Assembly (NCBI GenBank): GCA_002309035.1
Contig: DBWT01000025.1
Location: 20,559-28,362 of the forward strand
Direction of reading: 5' to 3'
Length of the DNA stretch: 7,804 nucleotides
Origin: Caryophanales bacterium UBA1231
GTDB lineage: Bacteria; Bacillota_I; Bacilli_A; ML615J-28; CAG-313
Below, piece by piece: positions 1-5,918 of this stretch. Numbering within the stretch: the first letter of the stretch is position 1; the number at the start of each line of letters is the position of its first letter. The position numbers and the translations under genes are program-made. A model generated the notes under the pieces. It was not told the origin of the DNA. It worked only from the letters and a program-made list of their open reading frames with translations, and made no database searches.

Positions 1-435
1 TATTCTGTTCAAAACAAATTACCATTTGATGAATATTTAAAAGTTGTTAAAGAATTAAAAGAAAATAACTTTTTAGAAAAAGAAATAAATGGTGAATTAA
101 AAGAATATGATACTTATCTGTATCCTATTGATTTATTAAAAATCAAAGATATCTTAAAACTCTTAAATATTAATGAAGGTCTTATTTTAATTAATAATTG
201 TGATGAACCTATTGATTATGAAGATTTTGATGAATTATCTTTAAGTGAAAAAGAATTAAAAAACATTCATGAAATTAAAAAGAATCATCCAAAATTAATA
301 ATTAAAACAAAGATTAAATCAATTGTAAATTACTTATCAGATGTTGATTTATCGATTAATCTATATGATGATAAGTCTAATTCATCAATTGATTATTTAT
401 ATCATATTAATAAAAAACAAACTAGTGATTGTTAA
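1..435 (+). CDS. Hypothetical protein, C-terminal 144 residues (5' end outside window)
   Basis: An open frame runs from the first base of the window to a TAA at 433-435, giving 144 codons with no stop. There is no convincing start near the left edge, so this is the 3' part of a longer gene. The product is rich in Lys, Glu, Asp, Asn, Ile and Leu and looks soluble. It has alternating charged helices (about residues 9-35 and 82-95) and a short hydrophobic strand (LILINN, 61-66) followed by a very acidic stretch (68-80). I see no membrane segment, nucleotide-binding motif, zinc site or catalytic signature, and I do not recognise the family. It converges on the transglutaminase gene, with only 19 bp between the two stop codons and a shared terminator. 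The coding call is sound because the frame is long and its codon use matches the AT-rich neighbours. The function is unknown. Confidence 0.75.
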   Translation, partial: YSVQNKLPFDEYLKVVKELKENNFLEKEINGELKEYDTYLYPIDLLKIKDILKLLNINEGLILINNCDEPIDYEDFDELSLSEKELKNIHEIKKNHPKLIIKTKIKSIVNYLSDVDLSINLYDDKSNSSIDYLYHINKKQTSDC

Positions 436-449
436 TTAATCACTAGTTT
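419..449. terminator. Bidirectional intrinsic terminator between convergent genes
   Basis: A perfect 12-bp inverted repeat (419-430 pairing with 438-449) encloses a 7-nt loop. Read on the plus strand, the right arm runs into a T tract (447-452, then TTT after one A), which suits termination of the partial gene whose TAA lies inside the loop. Read on the minus strand, the other arm is followed by TTG and six Ts (complement of 412-419), which suits termination of the transglutaminase operon that stops at 455. One hairpin therefore serves both converging transcripts. The stem is AT-rich but long and uninterrupted. Confidence 0.85.
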
Positions 450-454
450 TTTAT

Positions 455-2662
455 TTATTGTAATATTAATTTACAGATTTTATATGACAATGAATTATCA
501 TATGACCAACTCAATGCATAATTAAATGAATGATGTTTTTTAAGATAGTATTCATTTTTTGCAAGTTCAATTAATGTATTAAGATCAGTTTCTGTTTTTA
601 CTTTAAAATTGATAGAATAATTATGTAGAGTGGTTTCTGTTGAGGTAATATATTCTAAGACTTTTTCTAAATCACGATAATCACTTACAACTAAATTGAT
701 TGTTTTAGTGCCATAAGTGAATTCTTTATATTCAAAATAGTCAAATAGATGATTACAATCGATGTGTTTAAATTCACTAGATGCATAACCTTTTTCTTGT
801 TTGATATCTTTACTAATTAAGAATTCAGAATAATCTAAAAGTGTATATTCCGTATCAGCTATTCTTAGATTACCATGTGTTGCATCAATGACATACCACA
901 TGTTTTTGATTTTAGCTTCGCACCAAGCATGGTTATTACCACTTACTTCAACACAAGGAATACCTTCGATGTTGCATAATAAAACAAGAGATTTTGCGAT
1001 ACCATCACAAACAGCTTTTTGATTGTTGAAAACACCTTCCATAAAGTATGCATCATAATATGCCCATGATCTATCACCATGAAGAGCATTATAGTCATAT
1101 TGGATATTTAAACATAAGTATTCATATATATGTTCAAGTTTTTCAAAATCGCTCATATCATCATTAACTATATTTCTTAATACTTGTTTTGCTTTATTAT
1201 ATATTGATAATGCTTTACCAGTACAAATAGGTTTATATCCATGTTCAACAACATATAATAATTGATTAGTTGTTTCAACATTATATGTATAAGGTATCGA
1301 TTCAATATAGAAATCATTAAACGTTGCTGGTCTTTGATTTTGTGTTAGCTCATATCCAACATAATTATATGGATGTGTGATATTTTCTGGAGCCGTTACT
1401 GAAGCTTCATACACTTTTGTATTGTTTTCAACCTTAAGATCAACAATAATCTTTGTACCATTAAAATCAGTTTGGCTTGTTGTACCGATGGAGATAGCCG
1501 TATTACTACGGTATTCAGCAAGATCAGATGCTTTTTTAAATTCATCATTTACTTCATCAAAAGTACAATAAGTAATCTCTTTTGTAAAATTAGAAGTAAT
1601 ATAATTGTAGTAAACATAGTCAATACAATTAGTGAAATCTTCTAATGAATCAATTGTTGGTTTAGTAATATCATAAGTTAAAAAACCACAACCAGTATCA
1701 TATTCCATACGACCATAAAGAACTAAATCATTTGAAGGCATTCTTGTAAATGAGAATTGATTAGTATAATCATTATTCAAATACCAAACCATACCATAAC
1801 CAGGGACAACATCTGTTGGTTCTTCTTTTGGTGGATTAATGTCCTCATTATATTTATACATCATAGGAGCATAGTATTTACCATTTTCTTCAACAAATGA
1901 AATAGTATACATTTTAACATTAAAGACACCTTTCACTGTTAAATCACTTGTGACATTTTCTAATTTAGTAACAGCTACACCATCAATTTCCCAATAACGG
2001 AAATAGTAATAACTTGATGAAACGCTTGGTAAAGTGATTTCATCTAAATAAGTCATTGTTGTATAGTAATTAGAAGTATCTTCAATTTGTGTGAAGTTAT
2101 CATCACTAATTTCACAACCATCAGCAAGCACTAATGTAATATTATAGTGCGCAATAGAAAATTGTGGAATAAATGTTGTATCTTGATATATCTTATCAAC
2201 ATAATTTGTATATGATGTGATTTTGTGACCTTCTTTTGTAATGTTAGGTGCAAAGAATGAATGACCTTTATTAATTTCATATGTTAATGGTTCACTACAT
2301 TCACCACCATTTAATTCAAAAGTAATAGTACATTTTTCACAAACATAATATACTGTAAAAACTGTTTCTTTTGTTACATTAGAAGCTGAAAGAACAGAAT
2401 TAGAAGTATCAACTACATAGTATTGTTTCTTCTCTGGAACATAAGTATATGATGAGCCTTCTTTGACATTCACCTTTTTACTTGTTCTTGTGAATTCTTC
2501 TGTATCTGGATTCATCACATAAAATTCCACAGTAACATTACCTAGATTATCTTTAGTTTTTTGGATTAAGTTTAAAATAGGTGTTTTAAAGATAAAGAAC
2601 AAGCACGTTAAAACTAATGCTGCAAAAAACAGCCCCGCAATAATATTTAAAAACTTTTTCAT
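455..2662 (-). CDS. Membrane-anchored transglutaminase-like protein with N-terminal beta-repeats
   Basis: 735 residues. Residues 5-25 form one hydrophobic segment after MKK, an uncleaved signal anchor or signal peptide, so most of the chain should lie outside the cell. Residues 46-320 look like four diverged beta-rich modules (about 46-107, 111-170, 172-248 and 251-318). The second has the FELNGG opening of Listeria-Bacteroides/InlB-type repeats; the third has a WEIDG turn. Residues 322-480 are unassigned. A transglutaminase-like core follows at about 490-600, with the expected Cys-His-Asp triad: Cys552 in AVCDGIAKS, His578 in NNHAW and Asp593 in YVIDATHG. The last 135 residues form a separate, unrecognised alpha/beta tail. 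There is no LPXTG motif. ATG start with AGGTGG placed 4 nt upstream. Last gene of the ftsY run. The family includes crosslinking enzymes, peptidases and inactive members, so the reaction and substrate are unknown; a cell-surface role is inferred. Confidence 0.88.
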   Translation of the reverse strand: MKKFLNIIAGLFFAALVLTCLFFIFKTPILNLIQKTKDNLGNVTVEFYVMNPDTEEFTRTSKKVNVKEGSSYTYVPEKKQYYVVDTSNSVLSASNVTKETVFTVYYVCEKCTITFELNGGECSEPLTYEINKGHSFFAPNITKEGHKITSYTNYVDKIYQDTTFIPQFSIAHYNITLVLADGCEISDDNFTQIEDTSNYYTTMTYLDEITLPSVSSSYYYFRYWEIDGVAVTKLENVTSDLTVKGVFNVKMYTISFVEENGKYYAPMMYKYNEDINPPKEEPTDVVPGYGMVWYLNNDYTNQFSFTRMPSNDLVLYGRMEYDTGCGFLTYDITKPTIDSLEDFTNCIDYVYYNYITSNFTKEITYCTFDEVNDEFKKASDLAEYRSNTAISIGTTSQTDFNGTKIIVDLKVENNTKVYEASVTAPENITHPYNYVGYELTQNQRPATFNDFYIESIPYTYNVETTNQLLYVVEHGYKPICTGKALSIYNKAKQVLRNIVNDDMSDFEKLEHIYEYLCLNIQYDYNALHGDRSWAYYDAYFMEGVFNNQKAVCDGIAKSLVLLCNIEGIPCVEVSGNNHAWCEAKIKNMWYVIDATHGNLRIADTEYTLLDYSEFLISKDIKQEKGYASSEFKHIDCNHLFDYFEYKEFTYGTKTINLVVSDYRDLEKVLEYITSTETTLHNYSINFKVKTETDLNTLIELAKNEYYLKKHHSFNYALSWSYDNSLSYKICKLILQ

Positions 2663-2667
2663 ATTAC

Positions 2668-2673
2668 CACCTA
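2668..2673 (-). promoter_or_regulatory. Ribosome binding site of the transglutaminase gene, overlapping the upstream stop codon
   Basis: On the minus strand the sequence TAGGTGG contains both the TAG stop of the 136-residue gene (2671-2673) and an AGGTGG Shine-Dalgarno-like site, 4 nt before the ATG at 2662. A ribosome terminating on the upstream gene covers this site, so coupled re-initiation is likely. It also supports the ATG as the start. Confidence 0.7.
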
Positions 2674-3081
2674 CTCAACTATTAATTTAGTTGTAATCAA
2701 TGTTTCACGATATTTAGAGATACCTCGTTTTCCATAAAACGAAGATTTAATTGTATATTCACCAGGAGTAAGTTCTAACTCATAATCACTTAATTTAATT
2801 GTGACAGTAGGTTTGTTTTCCACTTTGAGATTTAATGATTCATCATTAATCCAAACATCATAATAGTATTTACTAACATTCGTATTAATTGTTAAAGTGA
2901 TTTCATTTTGTTCTGTTAATGAATAATAGTATACTTCTTCTTCAAAGGATGCTTCGTATTCATTATCATTTAAATGAAAAATAAGTCGTTGAACAGCAAA
3001 ATCGATAACAAAGAAAATTGCTAAGGTAACTAAGGAAAATAATAAAAACCAACCAAGTTTTTTATACCAAGTGTCTTTCAC
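2671..3081 (-). CDS. Small single-pass membrane protein with extracytoplasmic beta-rich domain (GTG start)
   Basis: 136 residues, unrecognised. After a basic N-terminus (MKDTWYKK), residues 11-35 are strongly hydrophobic (WFLLFSLVTLAIFFVI and on), giving one membrane segment with the remaining ~100 residues most likely outside. That part alternates hydrophobic and polar residues in short strands (ITLTINT, TVTIKLS, GEYTIKSSFYG, LITTKLIVE) and looks like a small Ig-like beta-sandwich. There are no cysteines and no catalytic motif. The start is GTG at 3079-3081; the product has no internal Met, and a perfect AAGGAGG lies 12 nt upstream within the last codons of ffh. The GTG shares one base with the ffh TAG. 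It is followed after 8 nt by the transglutaminase gene. Its position suggests a partner or accessory of that surface protein, but this is inference from gene order only. Confidence 0.85.
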   Translation of the reverse strand: MKDTWYKKLGWFLLFSLVTLAIFFVIDFAVQRLIFHLNDNEYEASFEEEVYYYSLTEQNEITLTINTNVSKYYYDVWINDESLNLKVENKPTVTIKLSDYELELTPGEYTIKSSFYGKRGISKYRETLITTKLIVE

Positions 3082-4487
3082 TAGAATCTAAAGCCTCCTT
3101 TGTTTTTGCCTTTTCCTTTTTTAACCTTTCTTTGACCCATTGGAGGGACATAATTACCTTTAGCAACTTGTTCCATTTGTTTTTCGTCCATGCCCATGAG
3201 TGATCCCATTTGTTTTTTCATTTCTTCAAATTGCTTTGTTAAATTATTAACTTCCACGTAGCTTCGACCAGAACCTTTTGCAATACGTTCTTTACGTGAT
3301 CTTGAATTATCTAAAAGCTGTGGATTTTTTCTTTCTTCAACAGTCATTGAACCAATGATAGCTTCAATATATTTAAACTTTTCATCATCGATTTCAACGC
3401 CTTTTAATCTTTGGCTCATACCAGGAATTAAACCTAGTAAACCTTTTAAAGAACCCATCTTTTTAATTGTTTTGATTTGTTTTAAGAAATCGTAATAATT
3501 AAAGTATCCTTTTTGAAGTCTTTCGGCCATGTTCATAGCATCAGCTTCATCGATGTTTTCTGTTGCTTTGTCGATTAGTGTTAAAACATCACCCATGCCA
3601 AGAATTCTACTTGCCATACGATCAGGATAGAAAACTTCTAATTGATCAATCTTTTCACCCATACCACTGAATTTAATAGGTATTTGTGTTAAGTATCTAA
3701 TTGAAAGAGCAGCACCACCACGTGTATCACTATCTAGTTTTGTTAGAATAATACCTGTTACACTTAATGCATTGTTAAATTCAATCGCAACATTTACCGC
3801 ATCTTGACCAGTCATCGCATCAACAGCTAACAATATTTCATTAGGTTTAGCAATTTTCTTAATATCAACTAATTCTTGCATCAAAGCTTCATCAATTGAT
3901 AATCGACCAGCTGTATCGATAATAACCACATTGTAATTATTGCTTCTTGCATATTTGATACCATCTTCTACAATGGCTTGTGGTTTTTTCATAATGCCTT
4001 GTTCAAAGACATCAATATCGATTGATTTACCAATAGTTACTAATTGATTAATAGCTGCAGGTCGATATACGTCGGCAGCAATCATCAATACGCGGCTACC
4101 ATAATTCTTTCTAATGTAATTCGCAAGTTTTCCCGCATGTGTTGTTTTACCACTACCTTGAAGACCAGCCAGTAAAATAACAGTCAATCCATTAGGATTC
4201 ATATTTAGAGGAACTGCTTCATCCCCCATTAATGCCTTTAATTCTTCATCAACGATTTTTAAAACTTGATCACCTGGTGTTAAAGATTTCATAACCCTTT
4301 CGCCAAGGGCTTTTTCTTTAACATCTTTGATGAATGATTTGACAACACGATAATTAACGTCTGCTTCAAGTAAGGATACTCTTACTTCTTTCATCATTTC
4401 ATCAATATCATTTTCATTGATTCTTCCACGTCCTGTTAGCCTTCTTAAGGCCATACCTAGACGTTCAGATAAACTTTCAAATGGCAT
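3081..4487 (-). CDS. ffh: Signal recognition particle GTPase Ffh (SRP54)
   Basis: 468 residues, a little longer than a typical bacterial Ffh of about 450. Ffh binds the small SRP RNA and the signal sequences of nascent chains, and brings the ribosome to FtsY at the membrane. The N domain is residues 1-95. The GTPase G domain carries GLQGSGKTT (108-116), DVYRPAA (139-145), DTAGR (191-195), TKLD (249-252) and the closing GMGE (275-278). The M domain runs from about 325, with a Met/Gly/Leu-rich finger-loop region (MGSLKGLLGLIPGM, 344-357) and the SRP-RNA-binding segment SRSRKERIAKGSG (395-407). The tail (450-468) is Lys/Gly-rich. All key motifs are intact. The ATG lies 4 nt after the ylxM TGA, with GGAGTGA as Shine-Dalgarno. 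Its TAG overlaps the GTG of the next gene by one base. Cytoplasmic, partly membrane-associated. Confidence 0.98.
   Translation of the reverse strand: MPFESLSERLGMALRRLTGRGRINENDIDEMMKEVRVSLLEADVNYRVVKSFIKDVKEKALGERVMKSLTPGDQVLKIVDEELKALMGDEAVPLNMNPNGLTVILLAGLQGSGKTTHAGKLANYIRKNYGSRVLMIAADVYRPAAINQLVTIGKSIDIDVFEQGIMKKPQAIVEDGIKYARSNNYNVVIIDTAGRLSIDEALMQELVDIKKIAKPNEILLAVDAMTGQDAVNVAIEFNNALSVTGIILTKLDSDTRGGAALSIRYLTQIPIKFSGMGEKIDQLEVFYPDRMASRILGMGDVLTLIDKATENIDEADAMNMAERLQKGYFNYYDFLKQIKTIKKMGSLKGLLGLIPGMSQRLKGVEIDDEKFKYIEAIIGSMTVEERKNPQLLDNSRSRKERIAKGSGRSYVEVNNLTKQFEEMKKQMGSLMGMDEKQMEQVAKGNYVPPMGQRKVKKGKGKNKGGFRF
3094..3100 (-). promoter_or_regulatory. Strong Shine-Dalgarno for the 136-residue protein, embedded in the ffh 3' end
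   Basis: On the minus strand AAGGAGG is a near-perfect anti-16S match, 12 nt upstream of the GTG at 3081. It lies within the Lys-Gly-Gly codons that precede the last three residues of Ffh. The site decides in favour of the GTG start, because the frame offers no ATG. Confidence 0.75.
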
Positions 4488-4491
4488 ATAA

Positions 4492-4498
4492 TCACTCC
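4492..4498 (-). promoter_or_regulatory. Shine-Dalgarno of ffh, fused to the ylxM stop codon
   Basis: GGAGTGA on the minus strand combines the GGAG ribosome binding core (4495-4498) with the TGA stop of ylxM (4492-4494). The ffh ATG at 4487 follows after 4 nt, an arrangement typical of translational coupling. It supports the chosen ffh start. Confidence 0.7.
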
Positions 4499-4806
4499 AT
4501 TTCTTTTAATTCATTTATTAGTTCTTTCGTATGGGAATTTTCATATTTTTGATATATTTCTTCACGCTTTTTTTCTTTAGCATAAAGATTTAAAAGACTT
4601 TCATATTTATCAAGACTGTTTAAGACTTTTTTCAAAGTATCGAATACCGCATTTCTTGAGATTTCAAGTTCATCGCTAATTTCACTTATTGAATAATCAT
4701 CTTCATAGTAAGCTTTAAAGATTTGTTGTTGTTTTGGTGTCAAGAGATTTTGATAATATGAAAATAAAATATTATAATGTGTTTTCTTTTCAAGTAAATC
4801 ATTCAT
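4492..4806 (-). CDS. ylxM: YlxM-family helix-turn-helix protein, SRP accessory
   Basis: 104 residues from the ATG at 4806. YlxM proteins are small sigma-70-region-4-like helix-turn-helix proteins encoded between or beside ftsY and ffh in Gram-positive bacteria; in streptococci one has been linked to SRP function. The sequence shows the family layout: LEKKTHYNILFSYYQNLLTP at the N-terminus, then TPKQQQIFKAYYEDD, then the HTH (SISEISDELEISRNAVFDTLKKV, about residues 39-61 from this ATG), then a charged helical tail. The frame stays open upstream to a TTG at 4818 and a GTG at 4815. The ATG is preferred because GGTGA lies 5 nt upstream and the family starts here. It overlaps the ftsY stop by 8 nt (ATGAATGA). 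Whether it binds DNA, RNA or protein cannot be read from the sequence. Confidence 0.92.
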   Translation of the reverse strand: MNDLLEKKTHYNILFSYYQNLLTPKQQQIFKAYYEDDYSISEISDELEISRNAVFDTLKKVLNSLDKYESLLNLYAKEKKREEIYQKYENSHTKELINELKEME

Positions 4807-5782
4807 TGTCTTCACCAAATAAAGAATAGATGTAGTTTTCTAAATCAAAGTATTCTAAATCATCCATTCCTTCACCTAATCCTACAAATTTAATAGGAAG
4901 ATTGTATTTATCACGAATAGCAAGAACGATACCACCTTTTGATGTACCATCAAGCTTTGTTAAAACAACACCTGTAATATTAGTAATTTCCTTAAATGCT
5001 TCAGCTTGACTCATACCATTTTGGCCTGTAGTCGCATCAATTACAAGCAATGTTTCTTGAGGCCCATCAGGAACTTCTTTTTGAATGACGCGATTAATTT
5101 TATTAAGCTCAGCCATTAGATTAGCTTTATTTTGAAGACGTCCTGCCGTATCACAAATCAATACATCCATTTTTTTAGCTTTAGCTTCTTGAATGGCATC
5201 AAAAATAACACTGGCTGGATCAGCTTTTTCTTGTTTTGCGTAAACCGGAACATTTAATCTCTCACCCCAAATTTTGAGTTGTTCGATTGCACCAGCTCTA
5301 AATGTATCACCAGCAGCTAGCATAACTTTTAACTTGTCGTTTTGAAGAAGCTTCGTAAGTTTTGCGATCGTAGTAGTTTTACCAACGCCATTAACACCAA
5401 CCATTAAAATAACATTTAATTGACCTTCTTTGATATTAAGCGATGTATCAATTATTTCATTCTTTAAATATAATTCAAACATCTTGTCAACAATAATGTC
5501 TTGTAGTTCTTCAATCGTTGTATCATCTTTTATTCTTTCATCTTCTTTTAACTCTTCGATGAAGTCTAGTGTTGTTTCAACACCAATATCAGCCATAATG
5601 AAGATATCTGTCAAATCATCAAAGAAATCATCAGTTAAAGCATTGTGTGTTTTAAATAAGCCTTTAATTTTATTGATTAAACCATTTCTTGTTTTTTCCA
5701 TGCCAAGTTGATATTTCTTGGCTTTTTTTAAGGCTTCAGAATCTTCTTTTTTCTTTTTCTTAAATATTGAAAATAATCCCAT
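4799..5782 (-). CDS. ftsY: Signal recognition particle receptor FtsY
   Basis: 327 residues. FtsY is the membrane-associated SRP receptor. Its GTPase domain pairs with that of Ffh, both hydrolyse GTP, and the nascent chain passes to the Sec translocon. A short basic, amphipathic N-terminus (MGLFSIFKKKKKE) replaces the acidic A domain of E. coli FtsY and may be the lipid-contacting segment. The N domain helices follow to about 115. The G domain shows GVNGVGKTT (129-137), DTFRAGA (159-165), DTAGR (211-215), TKLDG (275-279) and GLGE (301-304). All motifs are intact, and the length is typical of low-GC Gram-positive FtsY. ATG start with GAGGA 8 nt upstream. First gene of the proposed operon, behind an extended -10 promoter, and overlapping ylxM by 8 nt. 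The Ala-Gly in DTFRAGA separates it from Ffh, which has Pro-Ala. Confidence 0.98.
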   Translation of the reverse strand: MGLFSIFKKKKKEDSEALKKAKKYQLGMEKTRNGLINKIKGLFKTHNALTDDFFDDLTDIFIMADIGVETTLDFIEELKEDERIKDDTTIEELQDIIVDKMFELYLKNEIIDTSLNIKEGQLNVILMVGVNGVGKTTTIAKLTKLLQNDKLKVMLAAGDTFRAGAIEQLKIWGERLNVPVYAKQEKADPASVIFDAIQEAKAKKMDVLICDTAGRLQNKANLMAELNKINRVIQKEVPDGPQETLLVIDATTGQNGMSQAEAFKEITNITGVVLTKLDGTSKGGIVLAIRDKYNLPIKFVGLGEGMDDLEYFDLENYIYSLFGEDNE

Positions 5783-5810
5783 AATAATAATCCTCGTTTA
5801 ATGTATATAT

Positions 5811-5839
5811 ATTATATCACATTCTTGTGTTTTTTCCTA
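5811..5839 (-). promoter_or_regulatory. Putative sigma-A promoter with extended -10, upstream of ftsY
   Basis: On the minus strand a consensus TATAAT (5816-5811) is preceded by TGA (5819-5817), giving the TGnTATAAT extended -10. At 17-bp spacing the -35 region (5839-5834, TAGGAA) matches TTGACA poorly, as is usual for extended -10 promoters. An A at 5804 is a plausible start point, leaving a leader of about 21 nt before the ftsY ATG. The leader has room for the GAGGA ribosome binding site but for no riboswitch. It is the only good promoter seen upstream of the five-gene run. Confidence 0.75.
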
Positions 5840-5862
5840 TCATTTTACTAGATATGATTTTT

Positions 5863-5918
5863 AAATAACAAAATTAGCCATATAAATGGCTAATTCAATT
5901 ATTAATATTTTGTTATTT
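5863..5918 (-). terminator. Intrinsic terminator after topA, with a nested outer inverted repeat
   Basis: A perfect 9-bp hairpin (5872-5880 with 5887-5895, 6-nt loop) containing the GGCTAATT/AATTAGCC arms lies just after topA. Read on the minus strand it is followed by TTTTGTTATTT, an adequate U-rich tail. A second, outer 12-bp perfect inverted repeat (5863-5874 with 5907-5918) brackets it. Its right arm contains the topA TAA stop (5913-5915), and its left arm is the U-rich tail itself. The two share 3 bases, so the structure can either extend the hairpin or compete with it. It separates topA from the ftsY promoter. Confidence 0.75.

Noticed and set aside
1377..1571. Plus-strand open frame of 64 codons
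   Set aside because: It lies entirely opposite the transglutaminase gene, has no ribosome binding site, and its composition is what antisense reading of that gene gives.
2603..2617. Lipoprotein lipobox (VLTC, residues 17-20) in the transglutaminase N-terminus
   Set aside because: Thr before the Cys and Leu at -2 do not fit the lipobox, and the hydrophobic stretch continues past the Cys, as in a membrane anchor.
4492..4801. TGA read as tryptophan (Mycoplasma/Spiroplasma code)
   Set aside because: Trp positions such as SWHL in TopA and YWEIDG in the transglutaminase use TGG, and the two TGA codons end ftsY and ylxM where their families end.
4807..4818. Upstream TTG (4818) or GTG (4815) as the ylxM start
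   Set aside because: Neither has a Shine-Dalgarno in place, while the ATG at 4806 has GGTGA 5 nt upstream and gives the usual YlxM N-terminus.
5430..5711. Plus-strand open frame of 93 codons, very rich in Ser
   Set aside because: It is antisense to the N-terminal part of ftsY; the Ser/Ile/Phe-rich product mirrors the Lys/Glu/Asp codons of FtsY.
5783..5912. Riboswitch, tRNA or SRP RNA gene in the topA-ftsY gap
   Set aside because: The gap is filled by the terminator, the promoter and a leader of about 21 nt; no conserved RNA motif such as a GNAR-tetraloop SRP hairpin is visible.
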